Of a DNA stretch of 64,000 nucleotides, positions 50,201 to 60,872 are shown piece by piece (position 1 is the first letter of the stretch; every line of letters starts with the position of its first letter). The DNA comes from Echinococcus granulosus (Eukaryota > Platyhelminthes > Cestoda > Cyclophyllidea > Taeniidae), in the NCBI RefSeq assembly GCF_000524195.1, contig NW_020170383.1, positions 1,727,758-1,791,757 of the forward strand, written 5' to 3'. A program made the position numbers and the translations under genes. Below the pieces are notes generated by a model. The model made no database searches and was not told the origin of the DNA. It saw only the letters and a program-made list of their open reading frames with translations.

Positions 50201-53200
50201 GCTTTATAGGTGCCTTTATCAAATATCGTTGCATTTGGAGACCAGTGGGATGCTACGCAGGACCCAAGACAAGGGATAGCAGATTCGCGCCATGTTTGTG
50301 CGATGGTCTCCAGCTTTAGAGGTGGGTTAAGGAGCGATATGTACGATTTAACAAACATTGTTTACTTCATCCTAACTTTACAACCTTGTGCCAAAATATG
50401 AAATGGGGTCTTTAAAACTAAGATTTTTTGCAAAATCTAATGAAATTAATGCAGTTAATTACCTTCATGTAAATGATTCTAGGCTAGTTCTCCCTTATGT
50501 ATTTACCAGCTCAAGAACCAAGTGACTATATTACCGCAACTGTGCCTTCAGTCGCTACAACAGATTTCAATCATGCATGCATGCTTCTTGCCCGTCATGT
50601 GAGTCGAGCGATTGTGGTTTATTCATGGATGCATCTCATGGCTTCTGCATTAAACTTTTCATCGAGCTATAAGCTCACTAATTTGAGGCTTCCAAAGCCT
50701 GACTTAAAGTGAAGGCTTGGGGCGAAATCTTCCGTATGTGGTTTGCGACAAGCATTAAATCGCAACTTTTGGAAGACATCTACTGTGTATAATCTTGTAG
50801 CTATTCAAAGTGGCCGCAAATGGTACGAACTCCATCACCATGCATAAATGAATACTTAATGACGTAGTACAAGTTACTAATGCACATGCCATAATATGGC
50901 ATAATTTAAGCGATTGAAGAATTTCACTGAGTCACCCCCTTTAGTGCAATTAATTGGCGGATTTTCAGAGCTTTACGAAGTTTGGTTTTGTCCAAGACGA
51001 AAAAACTAACCTGCAACAAAGAACGAAAGCAATGCTAATAATGCTGAAGTTCCTCATAGGTTGAAACGTAGAACTAATAAAAACTTTCTTTAGGGGCACA
51101 ACCTACAGCCATAAAACTTCCACCCATTTGAATATTCGTTGATGGTTTAAGTCACGGAAGCCTCGGACTCAACCGAACGAGATCAAATTATGGCAAAGTT
51201 AGGGGAAAAAGAGAAGAAGCACCACTAGAAGTCACGCCTGGCACGTGGTTTTTAATTACCTTACAGATGGCAGGATTTACCCGTATTACCAATTAGGCTA
51301 CTCTAAATCAAAAGTGTTGACCTACTCTCAAGGATATCCGGAAATAGAATAATTAAAGTTCCATAATAGGGAGTAAATGAAACCACTACTTTTTAAGCAA
51401 ATGATGCTTGTAGATTAGGTAATTTTAGAATGAGGGTGGTAAGCCAATTCAGAGGGTGTAACAAACGGACTACACTTGTTAACCCTGACGAATTGGCACA
51501 AAATAGCAACAACCACTAGATTGACGAGCGGATCAGTGATGTAGCAGCAAGAAAATTTTCCATATGAAATTCTGAGACTGTTCTACTATTGGTGAAGTGG
51601 ACCATCAAATATCCATAAACAAGGGACTACAAAAAACCCGAATAGAACTTTTAAAAAAAGTGTCTGCCACTTTGAAGAAACACATTCTGTGTCCATGGAT
51701 TAGCATTTGTATATGCCTAAGTGTAGGCACTTTATGCGATAAAGATGGTGCAGCTTATTACCTCTTCATAAAAGTTCAGGAGAGCAGTCGAAGGGTTGAC
51801 TGGAAGAAGCAATATTAGCCCCACAGGCGATTCCGTTGTTGCCTATCAATGCACCTTGTACACTAATCAATGAATTACAAGCCCTTAACATAGAACTCAT
51901 CCAATTGCAATTTCCTACATTTAAATCAACAATCAAATTTGAGATTACTTTTAAAATAAATAACTACTCACAGTTGTTGAATTGAACAAGGCGATTTTGA
52001 TATAGAGTTGGTTATAAATGTGCTTGTCAGTTACAGAAATTGCTCTGTCCCCCAGTATGTGGCTATACAAAAGTAGATCTCTCATTTCAGATGAGTACGG
52101 TGATGTTGGCTCGAACGTACAAGACCACCCAAAACATGTACTTAAAACCATCACCGTTTGCCTCGGGACGAATAAAGCAATCTTTCCGGCTTTGGGTGAA
52201 TTTTGCATGTAAAAACGAAGTCATGGAAATGTGGAAAAAATTAAGCTAAGGCCTGTTTGAGTGCAGAAATGGTGAGATTAAGACAGTTATTTTCCTTCAA
52301 AAAGGTTGTTAGTGTGACTCACCTCCTTTATAAACCATACTCTGAACTCAAAAAACAAAATAATGTGATTCTACATCCAATAACCCGATTTCGGAAAGGA
52401 TTGACATAGATAGGCTAGATTTTATTGATGGATGAGCTTCTTACCAGCATTAGACAGTCGGCGGTTTTGCAACAAACCAGAGTACAACCACTCAAGATAC
52501 CGGGGGGACAGTCAAGGAGGGTCTTTCGCCCCTAAACTAAATCAAGCGATACGTTAGTCTTGCCTCATATGTGAAGCGAAATCCTCGGGGACATAGCACC
52601 CTTTTGAATTGCTTTCCATTTAAATCCCTACAGCATTAATAGAGCACCAAATTGTGTCATCCTAGCCACCATTCCTAACGTTTTTGGATCGGGATAGATG
52701 TGCATTTGAGAATTCGTTCGAATCGTCGCAAATAAACTGATGCAGATTATTGTCATTTATTTGCAAACAATATTACACCTCAGGTTTTGGTTCATGCATC
52801 TATTTAACTCGACAAATACCAGTAAAATAATTTTAAGCCCTAGGAATTGAAAAAAGTGACTTAAAAAAGAGATGATCATAGATCTTGATCCGACAGACCG
52901 GGAAAATGAGGTGCCCATATTTACATTCTTGTCACGACTATCTCTTCATCGTGAGGGTAATTGATGCGCGGCAAGATCTACTTATGGTATTGCAGGTCGC
53001 AAACGCAAAAAATTTCACCTTAAAACAATTGTAGAATAGCAGTAGAACCTTATCTAGAATTCCCTTAGCCAAGAGAATTTGTAATTTTGCATTAGATCAA
53101 CTTTACACTTAAAAGTTTGGGACGAATCCCACCACGTGAATGTAAATGCGAGAAATAGCGATAGTGGTGTTTGCCAACTATAACCAAATATTCTTCGAAT

Positions 53201-56200
53201 TGCAAACTAATGAAAATGGTCCGGTTTTTCATGCAAAAATAAATAAATAGCCATAATTTTCAGTTTCAGCCAAAACAAATTACTTGGTAGTAATTAAGGA
53301 CTGCGAAATTCGTAATTGTCTGCAGATAAATAAGTTATTAACAAAGACCTTATGAATACCACACACTTTTCCCAGCCGTATTCCTTTACAAAAGATTTCA
53401 CGCTACGAGAACCTAGATGGTGTTTGTTGTAGGCAGTTCAGTTAATCAACCACTTTTCTATCGAAATGAACGCCCTTTACATCCTTAAATGGCAGCCTCA
53501 AACACGCCAAGTGCTTGCTTTACTGCAGGACTAGACGAGCAGCCACTTCTGGCATGCAGTTTTTAATCTCACATAATGCAAAAAGAAGTGAAAAAAATAA
53601 AAAAACAATTGTCGCAGAACTCTACTTCATTTAAGTTATGACTACAACGGCATGAATCCTCTCGTTGAGGGATTTCCACTTGAATGCACCCAACTTCTGT
53701 ATTAAGGCACAAATCACCGTTAAGGGTCTCACAAAGAAGATTCACTGTGAAACCATTAGGAAAAGTGCCGTTGTGTACTAGGTATAATAAGAGAAAATTA
53801 GATGCTGTTCTTAAAAGTGCCCAAACACCCGGATTGCGGAGTACGATTTGTTGACGTTTTCTTACTACTTTGAAGGTAAGAGACGATTCGCAGTACCGCT
53901 GTTTTGCTGTACATGAATATTCTAAAAAAGTAATTAGTTAATTGTGCAACATCTACTTTGTTCCCTCAAGGCAGACGACAACGAATAAGTAGTAAAATAG
54001 AGCAGCAGTGGAGGGGTAAGCAGCTTGTAATTACGACTGCATTTGGATTTGTAGTAATCTGAAGGACGGGATACCAAAGCATGTGCAAACTAATCAAATA
54101 AAGTCATAACTTGTTAATGATTTATTTTGAAGCTATGTGTGTAAAAGCGAAATGCTATTTGTGTTGCCATCGTAGAGATGGGAGAAGCAAACGTACCCAT
54201 GAACCACCTCGTGGAGACCGCATCCAGTGCACTGATGGGCATGACCAAAGCAGCAAGCATTAAGTCGGCAACAGCAAGGCTGACAGTTAGGTAATTGGAG
54301 AATCGCTAAAAAAGCGGAAGTGTGCAGTTTTTTGATAAGCAATAAAGTCATCTACTAATAGGAATGTCCTTTTGGTGGCCACACAGAAGGCGTAACGAAG
54401 AGACTGTCACATGTGCTCACGACGTCGTGAATCCAATTTGATAAGCGCATTCCCTATTTCACTCCTGTCAGCATCACCGAACTGCTTCCACAACTACAGT
54501 ATTCTGCATAAATGCATAACGACTAAAGGATTAAAATAAACTACACTTTCTTTAGGTATCACGGCCATCTCCCTGTTAGTACTTAGCCAAAAATCTATTT
54601 TGGTGGGACTATACGTCTATAAATATTTTTGTTATGAAGGCATAAGATTATTGAGTCGTTATTAGATTGTTCCAAAGTGATTACCGTGCCTAGTTTTTAA
54701 TCAAAGATGCATCACATCAAAATTTTATTCGTGCCAAGGTAGTAAGCAATCGTATAAGTAAATGGACATTTCCACCCATTTCAACCCAAAGAAATGGAGG
54801 AGAAAGAGAAGAAAAAGAAAAAAAGAGGAGAACACTTCGTTACCCACCACCAACATGCTACATTTAAATTCCACTATATTTTCATAAGTGCTACTAATGC
54901 CATTATCAAACCCATTTGTGAAGCCCACTCTATAGCGATGGAATTCTCGGACTTCATATTTCTCTTTATTTTTTGGTAGAAAACAATTTACTCGCATAAA
55001 AGGTATTGCTGCCTTAATATCTTTTAGCAATAAAGCACCATAGCAGAAGTGACAAGTAGTAGGAACCACTCTAGTCATCCTGATCCATTATGCTTAATGC
55101 ATTCTTTTGGTGGATTACAGCCCTAGCAAAGCGACGAGAGTGTATTTTTTGTGGACCATAGGTTTTTCTGCCATCTGTGGTTAATGTTTAGTGATTTGGC
55201 ATATTGTTCAACTCGGTGTTACATTGCGCAGGCACTTCAGTCTCCGTAGGTTGTCCGTCCACTCTACAGCATGGCCTTCGAGTCGTGCTAGTAGCCTCTC
55301 ACCTCTTCTGTAAGTTGGCAATATGTTTCACTCCACTCCTTTGGCTTATTACGACTTTGAGTTCCAGCAACGCATGAAATGCTGTGTTATTTGGCTTGAA
55401 AATAGACGTTTTGAGCTATTTTTAAAAATCATTTTAACGTCCTTCCACGATGTTGCATAAGTGAAACTAAACGATAATGCGTTTAAGATGTTGGTACACG
55501 TTTTAGATCCTGAAGTGCCACCTATTATTTATATTTTGGAATGTTTCCGCAACTTTTAAGGGATCACAAATGTACCACTTTTACGCTAGGCTGTTTTGGA
55601 AAGAGCTGTAGTAGTTCAAAATAGATAAACTAGACTGATTGTACGCTTGTCATTGACGTTTGTATGGCAACTTTCGTAGGCTATAATGACGGCAAAGTGG
55701 AAAAATGTCACATTATAGTGTGGACAAGTTTTTAGAAGCAGCTAATTGTTCAATACCTTGTAGCAGTAGCTCCCAGCCATCGCAAGACACTTAGGCAATT
55801 GCAATAGGCTGTCGAGCGCATATGCTCCTTTTATGCAGAACAATAGCTGTCTCGAGTTGACATAAATCTCATCTTCAGTCTTGTGAAGTGAATTTGTTCA
55901 ACTGCAGAGTCTCACCAACTAACGCAGCATAAAAATGAAACTGACATGGCATTGTGAAAATGAAAGGCAAATTAAAATCGGATCGCGTGTTATCACTTAT
56001 AGTGTCTGGTTCTTTAATGAACATCACGTGATAAAGTCTTAAAGTGATATCTTTTGAGTCATTTCAGTGCCATTGGCAAGCTCCAATGGCTGAAATGTAA
56101 ACACCGGTCACGCATTTTATTCTCATTTAGCATTGCCCAAGGCCTTAAATAATGTGCCCACAGTCAATTCAAAATTCTACTTAAAAATGCTTAAAAAGCG

Positions 56201-56808
56201 ATGAGGCGTTTATAAGTCTTCCTCTTGTTCAGTTGTAAAAAATCCAGGCGTTTGCAGAAAACACTATGACAACTTTGCGACTGGAAATTGCACCAGAGGT
56301 GAAAAACATGACCAAGTCATAAAGATATTGAAATCAAATAAAATATGGAGATAAACGTAATAAAACTTTAAAAATATTAATGAGAACCACTGGTGTAAGT
56401 CTTTAAAGTACGCCAGTATTGGGGCGCTATTTTAGTAAATTTGTGTGAATTAAACAAAAGAGCGTGCAATACCTGCAGACTTCTTTCCAGAAAGAGCGCG
56501 GCTACAACCAATCCATTTCCAAATACTGTACAGAGGATAAGGCATGCGATGACGAGAAGCATGAGGATGGTGTACTCATTTTGGTAGTACGGTTCAAATC
56601 TACCTCTTGGACCCCATGCCACCGTTCCCCGGCAGAGTGCTTGATAAGCTGTTCGATTTTTCACTCTTTTAATCAAAAAAACAGTTGGTTCTCCATAGCG
56701 GAATTGTGCTTGACAGTCTGTTGGTTCTTTTGCGCATACCATTGGAATCGCATTTTGGAAAATAAGAAATAGGAGAAGTTGGGAAGTTCTTAATTGGCAA
56801 CCCCTCAT
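47262..56808 (-). CDS. biogenic-amine class A GPCR, most like 5-HT1 receptors, 4 exons, 497 aa
   Basis: Exons are 56473-56808, 54197-54305, 48010-48503 and 47262-47816, with consensus sites and matching phases. The N-terminus has a hydrophobic signal-like stretch (10-25). TM1 carries GN (N98, 1.50) and TM2 LAVAD (D126, 2.50). The conserved ECL1 cysteine is C153 and the amine-binding aspartate is D160 (3.32), in the aminergic motif IVMDVLCCTASILHL. Then come DRYWAV (D177-R178), S246/T247/S250 in TM5, CWIPF (W426, P428) in TM6, WLGYLNSPLNPIIY (N464) in TM7, a short helix 8 and KILTC for possible palmitoylation. ICL3 is long (about 270-410). In this family the receptor sits in neuronal or muscle membranes and signals through G proteins; the 5-HT1 type is Gi/o-coupled. 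Serotonin is the best guess, but the two TM5 serines would also suit dopamine or octopamine. The last intron (47817-48009, inside ICL3) is the least certain junction. Confidence 0.9.
48504..54196 (-). other. 5.7-kb intron of the aminergic receptor (TM2/TM3 junction)
   Basis: This AT-rich intron separates the TM2 exon from the TM3 exon. Frames at 49980-50401, 50497-50712, 51597-51818 and 52018-52249 overlap each other and lack any domain. No nested gene is supported. Confidence 0.5.
54791..54833 (+). repeat. purine-rich low-complexity tract
   Basis: The plus strand is a run of A and G blocks (GAGGAGAAAGAGAAG then AAAAAGAAAAAAAGAGGAG), so the transcribed strand of the receptor gene is pyrimidine-rich here. 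Confidence 0.75.
55215..55330 (+). repeat. repeat family B, copy 1
   Basis: The core GCATGGCCTTCGAGTCGTGC is followed by TAGTAGCCTCTCACC and TTCTGTAAGTTGGCAAT. The same order with scattered substitutions occurs near 59.12 kb. Confidence 0.55.
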
Positions 56809-57665
56809 AAGCGATTGGCATTCGCATTAGGTCTGTCAAAAAGCAAATAGTGAGAATTTCTAAAAAAATGAAGCCTTACAGAATAAGAAAAGTCTTTATT
56901 AAAAAGAATTATCCGCAGTGAAGTGGGAGATGCGAAGAGTTGTCTGATTGGCTCCACAATCACAGGGAGATTCGCTGATTGGCTGAGAGAGGGTTTGTGA
57001 AACTGGAGCATCACCAAATAATTTGACGCATTTTTGCCAAAGCCTTACTTTTATTTAAGCTTTTCTTGACAGCTTAAGTAAAAAGAGGTTCCACTTAGTT
57101 CAAAAATATTAACAAATGATTTATCCAAACAATTGCCATGTAGAGATGTGCAATGTTGGTGCCTTGCATTATTGGGACGGAAGTGCATGCATTTAGTGTC
57201 AACTGTCATGACTCACAGCTTCACCGCAATCGCCCGAGCAAATATGCCGGAAATAAATACATCATTCAATTTCTCACATTAGACCATTATTTTGAAAATT
57301 GTAGGTAAATGAGGTCATGCAAAGAAGAATACAAATATTTGTTTTGGAGGACGCATTATAGAATTTGTAGAATACTGAGTATTCAGGTTAAACCTGATTT
57401 TATAAGCCATTCTAAGCCCACTAAGGGGTCGATTTAAGAAAAACCAACTAATGTTGATTTTAAGTGCTACGAGTATTTGTATTGTATTAGAATGCTAAGC
57501 AAGTGTGGTGTAATACTTAAGTTGTTTTAATGTACCTTTCAGGGAGAAGGCAATCAGGAAATACGAATCTCGTGATCGGATCGTCCTCTCCCGTACCTAG
57601 TGACTGCGGTTCCCCCCTTCTTAAACGTTGTACTTTCCCTCTCGATCTTTTCCTCTTTAATAAAG
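56809..57665. other. divergent intergenic region between receptor and plus-strand exon
   Basis: This 860-bp gap lies between the minus-strand receptor start and the plus-strand ATG at 57666, so both promoters probably lie here. A good acceptor (TGTACCTTTCAG, ending at 57540) precedes a 125-nt leader. It could be a 5' UTR intron or a spliced-leader addition site, which flatworms use. The leader also holds an in-frame upstream ATG at 57600. Confidence 0.4.
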
Positions 57666-57765
57666 ATGTCCAAATTGAATCAGCCGGGCTCGTCCAAGAA
57701 CGCTAGGAGCATGGAAATGGATACCGATGAGTCTCGCCCTACAATGGTCATTCTAGTTACCACAG
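57666..57765 (+). CDS. orphan first coding exon, possibly of the ARM-TIR gene or an LST8-like gene
   Basis: ATG at 57666 opens 33 codons ending TMVILVTT and one base (G) before a strong donor, CACAG then GTAAG. The peptide is acidic and Ser-rich (EMDTDESRPTMVILVTT). Two partners are possible. Acceptors TTTGAGCAG (ending 60841) and GCATCAG (ending 60866) both keep this frame open into the ARM-TIR ATG at 60873, making it a 5' exon of that gene. Alternatively VILVTTG resembles the start of mLST8 (VILATAG before the first WD repeat), but no WD-repeat exon was found between here and the ARM-TIR gene. It is also possible the exon is in-frame from the upstream ATG at 57600. Confidence 0.5.
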
Positions 57766-60700
57766 GTAAGTTAAAAATAGTTTTACTATGTAATTTGGGG
57801 TGAAAAGTGATGGTGTTTGTAAATAGTATTACTTGCATGAGACATAAACCCTAACAATCGTATCTTACGTCATTGAGCGATTTTGTGAGGGTGAGATCGC
57901 TAAACATCCATTAGAATATTCTTCACTTCTTTGTGTGCCCCTGAAAGCAGAAACAATGCTTACCAATCAACAACTGTTTAATGATCTTCACAATTGTACT
58001 TGCATTCATTGCAACCAGATCAAAGGAAAGTAATCCTCAATGTTATCACATTACCATGTATCCGCAATACGTGTTCATCAGAGATTTTTCACAATTTCCT
58101 ACTAGGCTACTCAATCTTTGCGTTGTCAACATTTTGGGTCGAAAGAAGCCCGGTAGCTACTTTTGGCTGATGGCCTTCGAGCAGTTGGAAATAATTAATT
58201 TGTGTTTAAACGATGTTAAATGGTCCTTATAGATTCGAAGGGATGGTACTACTTATTTTTACCATATTCACAGGTATTCTGGTACCGATATCACCACAAT
58301 AAATAAGTGTAAGCGTTAATTTGCCCGAAATGGTTCGTGTTTGCGGAATCAAGTAGTCTGAGTGTTGAGCAAGCGATAAATCTCGATCAACGCGCACGCG
58401 CAAAACGACCACCCTTTCCAAGGAGCTGCACGTGCTGATGAGAAGACTAAATGACGCCGCGCTTTGAATACTATGCGAGTCCTTTGAAGTGTCGGGATAG
58501 GTGCTAAATTAAAGTTACCGCGCTTTCGACAGACTAGGGTAATTAACTCTGACTTCACTTTTAACAGCTCACAATCATTCATTCACTTGCTCTACTAAAC
58601 CTTTAATCTTTCCCTAAAAGCCTCTTGAGAATGGCCCTCATTCACAGTAGCCATTTAAAAGGCCGAAAAAACAACTTCATTTCAAAATGTGGCCAGACAT
58701 TAGTTTTGCCTGTTCCTTGTCTGTACGTATAATGGTTCGCAAGGAAGAACGGCTTAAATTACAGAAGCTTGCCTTTTGCCATTGTTAAATACGACGATTG
58801 CGGTGGCTAAATTACTAAACATCTAAAAAAATTTCAAGACATCTTCTATGCTCCGCGTACTTTACTACCGCAATCCCCGAAATTAGTTCTTTTTCATCCG
58901 CTGGTTTAATGATTAAATTTCCTGGTTTAAGTTTTCTGTCTCATTGCATAAATAATATTCTCCACAACATTGTTCTTTAAATAATGGATATTTTTTGATG
59001 CTCCTAGTTATCTTTATTTTGGAAACTGTTGCAATAATACTTTGACCACTTGTTTATTTCTTCGTCTTGGCTGCGTGGGCACATAGGGCTCCACCTCTGT
59101 GCTTCCAGTGGGCGGCATGGCCTCCGGGTCATGCCAGTAGCACCTAGCCCCAGACTTTCTGTATGTCGGCAATGCATTTTCTGCCCAGTATTATGACAAT
59201 TTGTCGTCTTTGGGATAGACTCGGGCGTTGCAGTACTAACTGCAGACCACTTATGTAACTAAAGTCATTCCGAAGAACCTATTTATACTTAATGCTATAT
59301 TATAAGGCGCTTATCTTGAACATGCATTCCGGGAAAGCTTCTTTTTCCCTTATCATTCCTTTAAATTTGTCAATTTACGAATTGGCTACACTGGCATGTT
59401 TTTACTTAATTGACGAGTGCCTAATATCCGAAAATTACTCTGCAAGTTTCCGAATAATATCAGCCTTTTCTGTATCCTCCAACAACTTGGTAGCTTGATT
59501 TTATCCTCAGGGAAAGTCCGTGTGTTTGTCCGCTCAAAATATGTACTTGAAATCTTTACTTTATTTTGGGTACTCCTGACTAAATTACTTAGTCAAAGTT
59601 AAGACGAGCAATAATGTTAGTACATAGTTAGTCTTTTTAGAAATCAGTGAGTGCAAACTGCAAACTTTATGCTATTGTTATTGCCTGTAATGCCAAAGCC
59701 TACATACAGCTGGGTTAGTATCGCAGATGCACGATTGTGTTTACCGCCTATACATTAGTTAAATACTTTTATTGTTCTATTTAGAGTCCAAACATTCTTT
59801 TGCCCCTAGCCAGTATTCTAAGAAGGGAGTTTATTTTGCTGACAGAGATGAAACTTGCCTTATGTTGTTCATAGGGACGGATGTGACAGAAATCGTTGTG
59901 CAGACTCGAAAGTTTTAGATCCCATTGACATTATAAAAGATATTTCCTTTTATCCCGGAGCGCATAATGATTAAGAGTACTCCGTCGTACTTTATCCTGG
60001 CAAGAATAACCCTCTGTTTACCTTGGGAACAGGTAGTAGTAGGAACTGCGCAATTAAGGTACTCGATAAAACGCGAATACAACCCTGGCGTCTAGGTGAA
60101 AAACTCCTCTCTAGTAAGGCACTTATAAAGCAGCAGATGGTGTCACATTTGATCTAATAGAGTAACGTGAGTAACAAAATGAACCCATGGCACATAGGGT
60201 AAAGAATTGAGTGGTTTTAAATGACAAAAATCATAATGCGAATGTTCAGGTTGTAAAAGTAGATGGGAAGTCTAGAAGTACAATTAGCGCAACAGCAGCT
60301 AATGCTAATGGTAGTGCGATGAGGTTTTTGGCAATACTTCTGCATTGACAAGCTAATTTTTTTTTAGCTATTTACTGGAATATTTAATACGGATGCAAAG
60401 AGACCCGTCAATCTTTAAATTTGTTTAAAAGGCAGGCTAGAAATCCTACACTTGTTCGCATATTCACTTTTATTTTGCATCACATTTGCCACAGCTGCTA
60501 GCACAGTCATGTGTCTCTTGTTCTAATTAATGGCTTCTTTTCAAAAGTTTAACGTCTATCGAGTCAAAACTCTGTGATAATATTCTGGATCTTCATGACT
60601 ATACTGAAATGGCCAACTTAATACCTATATCATAATAAAGAAGCACATACTTCCATGATAGTTTAATCAGCGCTATTAGTCATTTATCAATATAGCCCTA

Positions 60701-60872
60701 AGATCCCTGTATATGTTATAATTAATGTTACGACCTAACTAAGTTATGGCGCTCTTTTAATACCAGTATTCGTTTTGTTTCCACTGAGCTGTTCTGCTAT
60801 TCTGATGTTTTGCTTATTTTAATACTTGCTTTTTGAGCAGATTGTTGCATCAGCTTTGCATCAGCCGACAAA
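57766..60872 (+). other. 3.1-kb stretch between the orphan exon and the ARM-TIR start
   Basis: This is either an intron of the ARM-TIR gene or intergenic sequence. Frames at 57981-58232, 58227-58582, 59292-59498 and 59417-59602 show no domain, and I looked specifically for WD-repeat signatures without success. A copy of repeat family B lies near 59.12 kb. Confidence 0.4.
59075..59190 (+). repeat. repeat family B, copy 2
   Basis: The core GGCATGGCCTCCGGGTCATG is followed by CCAGTAGCACCTAGCCC and TTTCTGTATGTCGGCAAT. It parallels the copy near 55.27 kb in the same orientation with scattered differences. No coding capacity is seen. Confidence 0.55.

Larger units (their letters stand above)
54306..56472 (-). 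other. 2.2-kb intron of the aminergic receptor (TM1/TM2 junction)
   Basis: The intron contains a purine-rich low-complexity tract (about 54791-54833) and one copy of repeat family B (about 55215-55330). Frames at 54725-55078 and 54794-54979 arise from the low-complexity sequence and its complement. Confidence 0.5.

Noticed and set aside
54133..54351. 72-codon minus-strand frame over the TM2 exon
   Set aside because: It is the wrong frame; the neighbouring frame gives the TM2 motif LAVADLML with proper splice sites.
57981..58232. Candidate WD-repeat exon following the LST8-like first exon
   Set aside because: No GH or WD signature and no acceptor in the right phase; it reads like chance.
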